Below the pieces are notes generated by a model, which saw only the letters and a program-made list of their open reading frames with translations, was not told the DNA's origin and made no database searches. This document shows positions 15,832 to 24,357 of a DNA stretch of 64,000 nt, piece after piece; within the stretch, counting starts at the first letter, position 1; every line of letters starts with the position of its first letter. The DNA is taken from positions 1,364,001-1,428,000 of the forward strand of contig OW818665.1 in the NCBI GenBank assembly GCA_942493045.1. Reading direction: 5' to 3'. This DNA is from Teretinema sp942493045 (GTDB taxonomy: Bacteria > Spirochaetota > Spirochaetia > Treponematales > Treponemataceae). The position numbers and the translations under genes were made by a program.

Positions 15832-16454
15832 AAGATGCTCTCCGCGCCCGGATGCGCGCACAGCTCCGCCAATACGCCTCGGCGCCGCGAACCAAAGCGG
15901 ACCCAGGCCTCCTTCCCGCGGAGCTGCTTTCTTACGCCCAAACGGTACTAACCTTCCTGTCCACCCCTCTGGAGCGCTCCACCGACCAGGCCCTCACCCA
16001 GGCTTTGCAAGCCGGGAAACAGGTGGCCGCGCCCCGGGTAACCGCCCCCGGGGAAATGGCCTTTTACCGGCTGTCTTCGGCCGCCGGGCCCTTTGCGCGC
16101 GGCTACGCCGGAATCCGTGAACCGATTGCGACTTCCCAAGATGACAGCCTCTGGCCGCGCAACGGGGCCTCCGGCCTCACCCTACCCCTGTTGGTACTGG
16201 TACCCGGCCTGGCCTTTACCCGGGAGGGCTTGCGGCTTGGAACGGGCGGCGGTTACTATGACCGCTTTCTCTCCGCCCTCTTGAAGCTCTACGCCCCGCG
16301 CAGAGCGGAAATCCTGCTGGCCGGCTGGTGCCATCCCTTTCAGATTATCGAGACCATTCCCGTCACTGAAACTGATGTACCGGTTGATTGCCTGTTGACG
16401 GCGGAAGAGTGTATATTTATAAAAACCGATGGAGGATCACAATGGGAGAGATAA
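15828..16454 (+). CDS. 5-formyltetrahydrofolate cyclo-ligase
   Basis: A 208-residue member of the 5-FTHF cyclo-ligase (MTHFS/YgfA) family, which converts 5-formyl-THF to 5,10-methenyl-THF with ATP. The best landmarks are the C-terminal signature LVPGLAFTREGLRLGTGGGYYDRFL (about residues 124-148) with the Gly-rich phosphate loop, and an N-terminal Arg/Lys segment (RARMRAQLRQ). Length is typical. The start overlaps the stop of the hydrogenase-like gene (ATGA), so it is coupled to that group. Its 3' end overlaps the next gene's start by 13 bases. Confidence 0.93.
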   Translation: MKDALRARMRAQLRQYASAPRTKADPGLLPAELLSYAQTVLTFLSTPLERSTDQALTQALQAGKQVAAPRVTAPGEMAFYRLSSAAGPFARGYAGIREPIATSQDDSLWPRNGASGLTLPLLVLVPGLAFTREGLRLGTGGGYYDRFLSALLKLYAPRRAEILLAGWCHPFQIIETIPVTETDVPVDCLLTAEECIFIKTDGGSQWER

Positions 16455-17038
16455 AATCAGCCCTGGATATTGCGCTGGAGCGCACCCGCGATATCAGCGG
16501 CAGCGCGGCCAGCGTGGCCACCCACGACCAGAAAAATCTCGGAAAAAAGGCCGCTAACGCTTTTTTGCAGAGCGGCGATATGAACGTGCTGCGTACCCTT
16601 AAGGCCCCACCGGCCGGAGAAGACCTTGATCCGGTACGGGAAGGCGCCCTGGCCATTCTACTGGCGGCTATCCGGCTGCCTTCGGCCGGCAGTAACGCCG
16701 CTACCATCAATTTGATCGGTGAGGGGTTGGATATTCTGTTTCCGGGAACCGAGCAAGCCGCCCTGTTTTCCCGTCTGGCCCAGATACTGGATCAATACCT
16801 AGAAGAAAAAAATCAGATGGAAGATATGCTGCGTCAGCAATTCCTGCCCCGCCTGAGAGCCAAACAGCAGGAGATGGCTAAGCGCTACGGACAGCAGGTA
16901 CCAATGGAACTCGAACAGGACAGCGAATATATTAATATGCTCTCGCGCAGCAAGCAGGCTATAAACCAGAAATATGAATCAGTCATTGAAGAAGTACGCG
17001 CCCGGGTCCGCGATGCCGTCGGCCTTTCCGAAGAATAA
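16442..17038 (+). CDS. Conserved-looking protein of unknown function
   Basis: A 198-residue, mainly helical cytoplasmic protein with charged stretches and a likely coiled region (about residues 115-165, YLEEKNQMEDML then QQEMAKRYGQQ). I do not recognise the family. The ATG at 16442 is preceded by an ideal GGAGG, and it overlaps the end of the cyclo-ligase gene by 13 bases. These strong translation signals and codon use like its neighbours support a real gene. It ends the operon that began at 13615. A helical adaptor is possible, but nothing in the sequence shows a function. Confidence 0.8.
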   Translation: MGEIKSALDIALERTRDISGSAASVATHDQKNLGKKAANAFLQSGDMNVLRTLKAPPAGEDLDPVREGALAILLAAIRLPSAGSNAATINLIGEGLDILFPGTEQAALFSRLAQILDQYLEEKNQMEDMLRQQFLPRLRAKQQEMAKRYGQQVPMELEQDSEYINMLSRSKQAINQKYESVIEEVRARVRDAVGLSEE

Positions 17039-17056
17039 AAAAGAATGCGACGGTTA

Positions 17057-17085
17057 TTGACATTTTTCTCTGAATTTGATAATTT
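17057..17085 (+). promoter_or_regulatory. Promoter of tRNA-Asn
   Basis: Perfect -35 TTGACA (17057-17062) with GATAAT (17078-17083, 15-base spacer) or TAATTT (17080-17085, 17-base spacer) as -10, upstream of the tRNA at 17113. Confidence 0.65.
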
Positions 17086-17112
17086 CATTCTCGCCTGATG
17101 TTTCAGGCACTT

Positions 17113-17185
17113 TCCCCTGTAGCTCAGTCGGTAGAGCAAGTGGCTGTTAACCACTTTGTCCGGTGTTCGATTCACCGCGGGGGAG
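17113..17185 (+). tRNA. tRNA-Asn (GTT)
   Basis: The cloverleaf folds by eye. The acceptor is TCCCCTG / CGGGGGA with one G-U pair. The D arm contains GCTCAGTCGGTAGAGC. The anticodon stem GTGGC / ACCAC-type encloses CTGTTAA with anticodon GTT, and the T arm is CGGTG-TTCGATT-CACCG. The CCA end is not encoded. A terminator follows at once. Confidence 0.97.
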
Positions 17186-17190
17186 CAAAG

Positions 17191-17221
17191 GCTGTCTGCT
17201 TATGCGGACAGCTTTTTTTTT
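17191..17221 (+). terminator. Terminator after tRNA-Asn
   Basis: Stem GCTGTCTGC / GCGGACAGC with a TTAT loop, then nine T. Confidence 0.9.
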
Positions 17222-17291
17222 GATCCCACGGGTATTCACCAAACAGCGTACACTTTCCCGGAATGCCCAAACCAGGCTATACTGATGCCCT

Positions 17292-18233
17292 ATGAAAGCC
17301 GAAAGACTTCTGGAAATGTGCGTACTGCTCCTGAATCGCGGAACTATCCAGGCCGGTGAGCTCGCCGAACGGTTCGCGGTGAGCGAACGGACTATTTACC
17401 GGGACATGGAAGCCCTATCCCGGTCCGGCATTCCGGTAGTGGCCTACCCCGGCCGCAACGGCGGCTATGGTCTCGTCGAGGGCTTCAAGATGGACAGGCA
17501 ACTGCTCAACAACAACGAGCTTTCGGCCCTGGAAGCCAGCCTCTCCGGTTTATCCCGGAGTTTTCGGGACCACCGTTGGGCGCACACCAGCGAAAAACTA
17601 AAAAGCCTGACCTTCCGCGAACGAGGCGGCGTAGCCCGAAAACAGCCTTCTGAATACCTTTGTATTGATTTCGGCAATTCACCGCATCTTCAAAAAATCC
17701 TGCCCTTGCTCCGCGAGGCCATTGAGAACGGCCGACGGGTCAGATTCACCTATCAGGATGCCGCCGGCAATCTCACCGAGCGGGAAGTCGAGCCGATGAT
17801 CCTGCACTTCGCGGAAGCCGCCTGGTATCTTTACGGCTATTGCCTTTTACGGGCAGATTACCGGGTCTTCCGCATTTCACGCATCCGCGCCCTGCAGATA
17901 CTCCCGGGGCGGTCCGAACCCCGCAGGACGCCTTCAGCGACTATTCTATGGAATGACAGTCCCGATCAGGACTGCCTTACCCTGCGTCTGCGCTTCAGCG
18001 GCTCAAGTATCGTTCCGGCCGAAGACTATTTCGGCCCGGAGGCCCTGTTGCCGGATACAGGAGGCGCGCGGATTGTCGAGATCTCTTTCCCGGAAAATGA
18101 TTGGCTGTACCGCTTCCTGCTCGGTTTCGGCTGCGGCCTGGAGGTTCTTGAACCGCAGAGCGTCCGCAGAGAACTTTCGGCGCGGGCAGAGTGTATTTTT
18201 AAAACAAACCTGACAGATTCTGACAGGGATTAA
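17292..18233 (+). CDS. HTH/WYL-domain transcriptional regulator
   Basis: A 313-residue regulator. An N-terminal winged helix (about residues 1-60) carries the HTH_11 segment AGELAERFAVSERTIYRDMEAL, with the wing NGGYGL. A WYL domain (about 140-215) carries AWYLYGYCLLR and VFRISRI, and a C-terminal WCX-like region follows. WYL domains sense ligands, often nucleotides or DNA-damage signals. A -10 box TATACT ends eight bases before the ATG at 17292 and there is no Shine-Dalgarno sequence, so it is probably leaderless. A DUF3795 gene lies 58 bases downstream and may be its target or co-transcribed partner. Confidence 0.92.
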   Translation: MKAERLLEMCVLLLNRGTIQAGELAERFAVSERTIYRDMEALSRSGIPVVAYPGRNGGYGLVEGFKMDRQLLNNNELSALEASLSGLSRSFRDHRWAHTSEKLKSLTFRERGGVARKQPSEYLCIDFGNSPHLQKILPLLREAIENGRRVRFTYQDAAGNLTEREVEPMILHFAEAAWYLYGYCLLRADYRVFRISRIRALQILPGRSEPRRTPSATILWNDSPDQDCLTLRLRFSGSSIVPAEDYFGPEALLPDTGGARIVEISFPENDWLYRFLLGFGCGLEVLEPQSVRRELSARAECIFKTNLTDSDRD

Positions 18234-18291
18234 TGCCATAGTGCGGACAAGGGATCGGCAAGATCCCGAATTAAAGCACTTGGAGATAACT

Positions 18292-18633
18292 ATGGAAAAA
18301 ATGATCGCCTGCTGTGGTCTGGATTGCGCCCAATGTCCGGCGTATATTGCCAGCAAGTCCAACGACGATGGCCTGCGCGCTAAAACCGCCGCCGAATGGA
18401 AAATCAAATTCAATTTTGACTTTACCCCGCAAATGATCAATTGCCACGGCTGTCACGCCACCGATGGCGTGCAAATCGGACATTGCGCCGAATGTCAGAT
18501 CCGCGGTTGCGCCAAGGGCCGGAATTTGGTGACCTGCGCCAACTGTTCTGAGCTGGAAAGCTGCCCCCAGCTGAAAGCTTTCACCGACATGGTACCTCAG
18601 ACTCGTGAAAACCTGATCGCTTTGCGGGCCTGA
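18292..18633 (+). CDS. DUF3795 cysteine-rich protein
   Basis: A 113-residue Cys-rich protein matching DUF3795. It opens with the family start ACCGLDCAQCPAYIA, then has NCHGCHA near residue 47, HCAECQIRGCA near residue 63 and TCANCSELESC near residue 83. At least 12 Cys in CxxC-type pairs suggest zinc or iron-sulfur binding. Function is unknown; the family is common in anaerobes. The start is the ATG at 18292 with TTGGAGA upstream. It follows a WYL regulator on the same strand, after a small hairpin (GGATC / GATCC) in the gap. Confidence 0.88.
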   Translation: MEKMIACCGLDCAQCPAYIASKSNDDGLRAKTAAEWKIKFNFDFTPQMINCHGCHATDGVQIGHCAECQIRGCAKGRNLVTCANCSELESCPQLKAFTDMVPQTRENLIALRA

Positions 18634-18864
18634 GATTCGAAGGGGGGAGCATCTTGAAGAGGGGCTGTTTTTCTTAAAATGAATTTATCAAAGTACTGGG
18701 TTAGGGTGATGTTTCAAAAACCTATGCTTCTTAATTGATAAACCAATACAAGGCCCCCCCCTCTATAGTCAGACGGGAACTCCTGAAATAGCGCCAAAAT
18801 TAAGACTTTTACTGTTTTCCTTTCTGTTTGTGTTATACTTTATAGAGAGCTGGTGGAGGTTATT

Positions 18865-19317
18865 ATGCGAAAAGTAGTATTCAGTTACATTCTTTTAGCG
18901 GTTTTTGGAACAATTCCCCTGATTGCCCAAACGGCTACTCCCGAACCGACAGTCCCCCAGGAAATTGTAGTTCAAAATGTTGTTGGCAGAGTAGAACGGG
19001 AAATCGCCGACGGCCGAACTGAAGCTGTAAAACGGGGAATGAGGCTCACCCCGGCCACGGTTATAATTACCGGAGTCAATTCTACTTTAGTGATACGCGT
19101 AGATGATCGCGTTTATACTATCCGGGCTTTGCAAAAAGACACCATCGCTAACTTAATCAGCGCCTTAACGGCAAACCGCGGCGGCGTACGCATCCGGGGA
19201 ACGGCGGATACCAGCGATGTCAATACCGATTCAGGACCCAACCGTACCAATATTTCAACAGCTTCGACCCGCGCTGAAGATGCTGCGGACGACGAAGTGG
19301 AGTGGGTCGAAGAATAA
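18865..19317 (+). CDS. FecR-like exported protein, short form
   Basis: A 150-residue exported protein with a signal peptide ending near QTA (residue 23), and a FecR-like domain segment (about 32-100: VVGRVEREIADG, then TVIITGVNSTLVIRVDD). The acidic/Thr-rich tail is probably disordered. It resembles the longer FecR-like protein at 61693, which also sits near a CHASE2 cyclase. The ATG at 18865 has an excellent TGGAGGTTATT, so I prefer it to an upstream GTG. A TATACT -10 lies at 18834-18839. It converges on the cyclase gene that ends at 19372. Confidence 0.8.
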   Translation: MRKVVFSYILLAVFGTIPLIAQTATPEPTVPQEIVVQNVVGRVEREIADGRTEAVKRGMRLTPATVIITGVNSTLVIRVDDRVYTIRALQKDTIANLISALTANRGGVRIRGTADTSDVNTDSGPNRTNISTASTRAEDAADDEVEWVEE

Positions 19318-19371
19318 GTCATACAAAAATCGCTTTGTGTGAGCCAACGGCACTTTTCATAACAATCTCAG

Positions 19372-22071
19372 TTATTTTTGAGTGAGATTAAATACTCCGT
19401 CCCATTCTGAAGGAGGCGGATTCAGGATATTAGACGAACATCGCTCAATGTACAGCCTGGCAGTCCCGTCTTCCGGATCACTTTGATTAATCGTCTGGAA
19501 CACTCTCCGCGCGCCGCTAAAATCCCCGTTTTGAAACGCCGTAATCGCCTCTTCCCAAAGCGCCGTTCTTTCTGCCACCGCTGTCGGAGTTTCCGCGCTC
19601 AGACCGATCAGTTCAAAAAGCTGCAGTGGCGTGCTGATTCCAACGACCCGAACCCGGTCGATGCGGCGCAGCAGAAATTCAGTTCCGATACGACTGCGGG
19701 TATATTCACTGATCAGGATGCCCCGGGTATCATACTGTTTGTTAACGCCTTCCAGCCGCGCGGCAAGATTTACGGCGTTACCCATAATGGTATAATCCAT
19801 TTTATTGGGAGTGCCCATATTACCCACAATCATGTCGCCGCTGTTTAAGCCGATACGGGTAAACAGCGGAACAGGACTAAGTCCTTCGTGGAGAAATCTT
19901 TCATTAAGCACCGCTTCGGCCTGCTTCATCCGGATAGCGGTGCGGCAGGCCAAAGCCGCATGTTCATGCATATGAATCGGCGCCCCAAAAAAGGCAATAA
20001 TGGCGTCGCCTTCGTATTTATCAATCGTTCCCTGGTTTTCCAAAACAATGTCGCTCATCGCGGTCAAATAGATATTCAATAATTTAACCAGGTCCGCCGG
20101 ATCCAGCTGTTCTGAGATAGTAGAAAAACCGCGAATGTCCGTAAAAATGGCAGTCATCTCGCGCTTTTCACCTCCGAGATTCAGCTTGGTCGGATCTGCA
20201 ATAATCTCATTGATGACTGCCGGTGAAAGGTAGCGTGAAAAAGCATTGCGCAGGAAAGCTTTCTCCTTTAAAGTTTTTAGAAAATTTCGCACAGACAAGG
20301 AGCTGAAAGTGAGCGCTACCGAAGACAACTGAACAATCATACCCGGATAGCGGCGGGTTATTATAAAGAAAAGCACTGAGCAGGAAACTGTTAAAACTAT
20401 GCCGATCGCGCCGGCAACCAGAGCATGGCCCGTGCCCATTCTCTTGATCAGCAGGGCTAACCCCACGGACAGCAAGAGGGCGGTAAGGATGATTATTACG
20501 TAAGGCGTATCATCGAGAAATTCTTGCGCGAGTATCATGTTTGCGATTGTGGAATGGATGCCGACATTTGGAAACTGCTCCTCAAAAGTAGTGAGGCCGT
20601 TATCGGTGATTGAAGTTACATCTTCGCCGATGATGCAAAAGGCTCCAGCGGCACGTTGTCTGGCATTATCGCGGAGCTTAGACAGTTCTTTATACTGAGA
20701 TCGACTGACGCTGTACATAGTTTGTACGTAATCCCGGATTTCAGTTTCACTGGCATCAATTCCAGAAAGCAGTGTGTTTTCAGCATCCTCCGAAAGCAGC
20801 GTTTCAAGCGAATCGAAAAAAGCGGTCCGGATAGCTGTCCAGGATTCAAAGGTCAACCCTTCATCCGGCTGCTCTCCTCCCTCTAATAGCAGGGTCCGCA
20901 AGTCGGAAGCAAGGCGGTAGTTATCCAGTGGTGAAAGACCTTCGGCAGTATACTCGAAAAAATTTGAATCTTCCATCAGTGTCAGGTTACTGAGCAGTTT
21001 TTCCTCGATAACCGAAGCCGCGATTAAATTCCATGTCGACAGGGTATTATATTCCAAAAACTGTTTGCGGGGCCATTGTATCAGAATTGAACCATCCCGG
21101 CTGCGTGGGATTATTATCGTTCGGTTTTGATTGTCCACACTGGCGTTTTTAAGGGTAATAGCGGAATTGTTTACCTCGATACTAGGATTACCAAGACGTT
21201 GGAGTAAAGGGTAAAAAACCAGTTGGGCGTAATAGTCGCCGCGGTAGCGCTCCAGCAGATGTACTCTGCGCCGGTACCCATCGACGTCTACCGGCGCGTT
21301 TACAAAACCGGCGCCTTTACTTTGCTCGAGAAGCAGCGGCAGCGCCGGCAATATTCCCAGTCTGGCCGGTGTCAGGGTATCGTTTTTCGAGATGACATTT
21401 TTAAGGGCTACCCGTGAAGCGAGGTCGCTGTCGTAAGGAGAAGAAAAATCGGCGCCAGCGACATCGCTGACCGATTCGGGAGTGATCATGGTCAAGGTTA
21501 GAAAGGAATTACCAAACAGCCGCAAAGCACGCGCAAAGTAACTGTCAACATCACGGGCAATCAAACTCAAAGATGCTGACACCCTTTCTTGTACCGCGGC
21601 GGAAAGCCGGGTTAATTCCTGGCCGTACATTTCGGCATCGGCGCTTTTAAGACGCCCGGAAGCGAAGACCCGCATCACCTGCGTAATGTTATCGTCAAGC
21701 GCGGAAAACTCACGTTTCAACATCAGTGGTAATTGAGTTTCCATATAATTCGGATCTACTTTCAGCGGACTACGATCCAGATAACTGAGATCAAAGACAA
21801 CCGTGTCAGCGCCCATCTCCCGTAAAAAAATAATGGCATCCGCCAGAATATCACGCGACCATGGAAAATGTCCGACTTTTTCGATGGATACATCATCGAC
21901 CTTAACAATCAGGATGGCCGGGTTTTCGGTGAGGGTTGGAATGGCGCGCAAAAAAAGATCATAGATTTTATCATCCAGGGAAGTGAATAGCAGCAGCGAG
22001 CAAAGCGCCACGGCTAAAATACCTATGACCGGGTGTTGGTGGGTATTCAGGAAAGAAAAGAATTTTTTCAT
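19372..22071 (-). CDS. CHASE2-domain adenylate cyclase 1
   Basis: An 899-residue membrane protein with an N-terminal membrane segment, a large periplasmic CHASE2 sensor (about residues 30-500), three closely spaced membrane segments (about 525-610), then a class III cyclase catalytic domain (about 640-820). Both metal-binding Asp are present (FTDIRGFS and GDAIIAFFG), with the substrate Lys (IDKYEGDA) and the Asn/Arg pair (NAVNLAARLE), so it should be active, making cAMP. A short TPR-like tail follows (AFQNGDFSGARRVFQ). ATG at 22071 with AAAGGAA upstream. A close relative lies at 55925-58732. It is divergent from the 22285 gene and converges on a FecR-like gene. Confidence 0.94.
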   Translation of the reverse strand: MKKFFSFLNTHQHPVIGILAVALCSLLLFTSLDDKIYDLFLRAIPTLTENPAILIVKVDDVSIEKVGHFPWSRDILADAIIFLREMGADTVVFDLSYLDRSPLKVDPNYMETQLPLMLKREFSALDDNITQVMRVFASGRLKSADAEMYGQELTRLSAAVQERVSASLSLIARDVDSYFARALRLFGNSFLTLTMITPESVSDVAGADFSSPYDSDLASRVALKNVISKNDTLTPARLGILPALPLLLEQSKGAGFVNAPVDVDGYRRRVHLLERYRGDYYAQLVFYPLLQRLGNPSIEVNNSAITLKNASVDNQNRTIIIPRSRDGSILIQWPRKQFLEYNTLSTWNLIAASVIEEKLLSNLTLMEDSNFFEYTAEGLSPLDNYRLASDLRTLLLEGGEQPDEGLTFESWTAIRTAFFDSLETLLSEDAENTLLSGIDASETEIRDYVQTMYSVSRSQYKELSKLRDNARQRAAGAFCIIGEDVTSITDNGLTTFEEQFPNVGIHSTIANMILAQEFLDDTPYVIIILTALLLSVGLALLIKRMGTGHALVAGAIGIVLTVSCSVLFFIITRRYPGMIVQLSSVALTFSSLSVRNFLKTLKEKAFLRNAFSRYLSPAVINEIIADPTKLNLGGEKREMTAIFTDIRGFSTISEQLDPADLVKLLNIYLTAMSDIVLENQGTIDKYEGDAIIAFFGAPIHMHEHAALACRTAIRMKQAEAVLNERFLHEGLSPVPLFTRIGLNSGDMIVGNMGTPNKMDYTIMGNAVNLAARLEGVNKQYDTRGILISEYTRSRIGTEFLLRRIDRVRVVGISTPLQLFELIGLSAETPTAVAERTALWEEAITAFQNGDFSGARRVFQTINQSDPEDGTARLYIERCSSNILNPPPSEWDGVFNLTQK

Positions 22072-22198
22072 GAACAGGTTCCTTTTATTCAAGTATAGCA
22101 GTACTGGGCCGTAAACGAAAGACTTATACTCCAAAACAAAAACCAAAAATACAGACTCAGCTATTTTCCATATATACTCCTGATTTTACAAAACTAAA

Positions 22199-22227
22199 TT
22201 GATGCGCTTCATATATGGATATATACT
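22199..22227 (+). promoter_or_regulatory. Promoter of the 22285 gene
   Basis: TTGATG (22199-22204), 17-base spacer, TATACT (22222-22227). The start codon is about 57 bases further with a strong Shine-Dalgarno sequence. On the opposite strand TATACT at 22092-22097 could be the -10 of the divergent cyclase gene. Confidence 0.75.
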
Positions 22228-22284
22228 CTAAGTAAGAGAAAAAGTTTGTACAGCCTGTGCGTGTTACGCCCGGGGAGGTTTAGT

Positions 22285-24357
22285 ATGAAAAGTAGGTTAA
22301 AGGTTTGTTTTTGGTTGGCAGGTATTGGTTTTCTGTTTGGTTCCTGGCCGCTCGCGTCTGAGTCCGGCAGCCTGACAGTCTCGGTGCTCCCGACACTGTC
22401 GATTCCGGTCGGTCCCACAGTCGACGGTGATTTGCTGCTTTACGGTTTAGGCGGCGGTGGTTCCATTCGAGGTGATTACTTACCGCCTTTTGCCTCTTTT
22501 CTGTTTGGCCGAGCAGTGGTTGATTTTGATTATATGCCCTTTAATGGCGCCGCTGGGGGCTTAACTATCTTGTCTGGTGGACTTTCCGCAGGTCTTAACC
22601 TGAGCCCGACCCCGCGGTTTGCCTGGCGGCTCGGCGGCGGCGGCGGTATTTACCTGGGCTCAACTGAAATAGGAACAGTTCGCAATCCCTATCTTGAAGC
22701 AGGAACTGAATTATCGCTTCGCCTCGGACCGACCTTCGAAGTAGGGCTCGGCGCGCGTTACCGCCATCTATCTACCCCGAATGGTCCGCTCTATCAAGGT
22801 TTGTCCATCCAGCTCGGCGCTGGTTATGATTTAACCGGTACCAAAAAAGGCACCAGACTGCAAATTCAACCTCAAATTTTCCCCATTTTCCCGCTTTTTT
22901 ATTCTTACTATGACAAGAATCCTGCCGGAGAGGTTGTAATTGTAAATCAGGAAGGTTCCCGTTTTGATAACGTGAAGATTTCGTTTTATGCGATGCAATA
23001 TATGGATAGCCCCCGTGTCAGCGCTGATCTTGGGTCACTACGCGCCGGAGAAAGCCGTTCGATACCGGTGTACGCGCTTTTTAACGATTCCATTTTCCGT
23101 ATCACAGAAGGCACAAAAACCGCCGGTGAAATTATTGTGGAATACACCTACATGGGAAAAGCGCGTCGAATCAGCGTACCCTTGACAATAGAAATTTATA
23201 ACCGGAACGCCCTGACCTGGGACGACGATCGCAAAGCGGCAGCGTTTGTGACAGCCAAAGATCCTATGATTCTCGGGTTCTCAAAAAATGTGGCTTCCTC
23301 CATCCGAGCCGAGGGATATCCGCCAGTCAGCGAAAACTTCCGCACCGCGATGGGTTTATTTCAGTCATTGACTCTCTACGGCCTTGGATACACGGTTGAC
23401 CCCAAAACACCGTACAACGCGTTTTCCGGCCGGGAAGAGGCCGTGGATTTTCTCCAATTCCCGAATCAGACCCTTTCATACCGGGGCGGTGATTGTGATG
23501 ACATTTCTGTATTGTACGCCGCTTTGCTAGAGGCCGTCGGAATCGAGTCGGCATTGCTTACCACACCCGGCCATATTTTCGTCGCTTTCAACTCTGGCCT
23601 GTCGCCCGATCAATCCACTCGTTTTTTCGGTGTGGACGGCGACTTTATTGAAGCTGATGGCAAGGTTTGGATTCCGGTCGAAATCACCTTGGTTCGCGAA
23701 GGTTTTGCCCGCGCCTGGCGGACTGGCGCCCAGCAATGGCGGCAGTCTGAAAGCCAGAACAGCGCGGCTATGTATCCTGTGCAGGAAGCTTGGCAGACCT
23801 ATGAACCTGTCGGTTTTGTTGAAGGCGGCATACCTGTAACGCTGCCGGCAAGCGATCGTATCGCTGACTCTTACCGCCGTGAAATGGCCCGCGTCCTGGA
23901 GAATCTGGTTAATCAGCGTATCGCGGAAATCCGCTCTGCCGATACAACTGCTAGGAAACCAGCGGAATATACTTCCAACCGCGTTGGAATTGTGTACGCC
24001 CAGTTCGGTATGCTTGATAAAGCCGTTGAGCAGTTTAACCAGGCAATCCAGCGCTCCCGCTTCGCCCCGGCCTATACTAACCTGGGAAATATATTTTACA
24101 TTCGCAAGGAAATGCCGGCGGCCTATGAACAGTACTCAAAAGCTTTGGAACTGGCGCCACAAAGCACCGCGGCTCTTTCAGGCGCCGTTCGGTCGCTGTA
24201 TGCCATGGAAAATTATCAAAGCATGGAACAGGCGCTGGCCGAGTTAACAAAAATAAATCCGGCCATCGCGGCCTCAGTTAATCCGCGTACGGCTCAGCAA
24301 ACCACAGCAAGAGCCGCTGAATCCAGCGCTCCGGAGGTATCAGAATGGGACGAATAG
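22285..24357 (+). CDS. Outer-membrane barrel / transglutaminase-like / TPR protein
   Basis: This 690-residue exported protein is an unusual fusion. After a signal peptide (about 1-25) comes a Gly-rich, beta-barrel-like region (about 25-205) and a beta-sandwich-like region (about 215-320). A transglutaminase-like domain follows (about 350-480) with Cys404 in GGDCDD, His430 in TPGHIF and Glu466 in WIPVEIT at the place of the usual Asp. A C-terminal TPR part (about 570-660) has FAPAYTNLGNIFYIRKEMPAA. ATG at 22285 has GGGGAGG upstream. The next gene overlaps by 13 bases. The divergent neighbour is a CHASE2 cyclase. It may be a protease or cross-linker of the cell surface. Confidence 0.82.
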   Translation: MKSRLKVCFWLAGIGFLFGSWPLASESGSLTVSVLPTLSIPVGPTVDGDLLLYGLGGGGSIRGDYLPPFASFLFGRAVVDFDYMPFNGAAGGLTILSGGLSAGLNLSPTPRFAWRLGGGGGIYLGSTEIGTVRNPYLEAGTELSLRLGPTFEVGLGARYRHLSTPNGPLYQGLSIQLGAGYDLTGTKKGTRLQIQPQIFPIFPLFYSYYDKNPAGEVVIVNQEGSRFDNVKISFYAMQYMDSPRVSADLGSLRAGESRSIPVYALFNDSIFRITEGTKTAGEIIVEYTYMGKARRISVPLTIEIYNRNALTWDDDRKAAAFVTAKDPMILGFSKNVASSIRAEGYPPVSENFRTAMGLFQSLTLYGLGYTVDPKTPYNAFSGREEAVDFLQFPNQTLSYRGGDCDDISVLYAALLEAVGIESALLTTPGHIFVAFNSGLSPDQSTRFFGVDGDFIEADGKVWIPVEITLVREGFARAWRTGAQQWRQSESQNSAAMYPVQEAWQTYEPVGFVEGGIPVTLPASDRIADSYRREMARVLENLVNQRIAEIRSADTTARKPAEYTSNRVGIVYAQFGMLDKAVEQFNQAIQRSRFAPAYTNLGNIFYIRKEMPAAYEQYSKALELAPQSTAALSGAVRSLYAMENYQSMEQALAELTKINPAIAASVNPRTAQQTTARAAESSAPEVSEWDE

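Noticed and set aside
18634..18852. Possible riboswitch or structured leader before the FecR-like gene
   Set aside because: Only a long-range G-run/C-run match and a weak TTATCAA / TTGATAA pair are visible. No known riboswitch core is recognisable.
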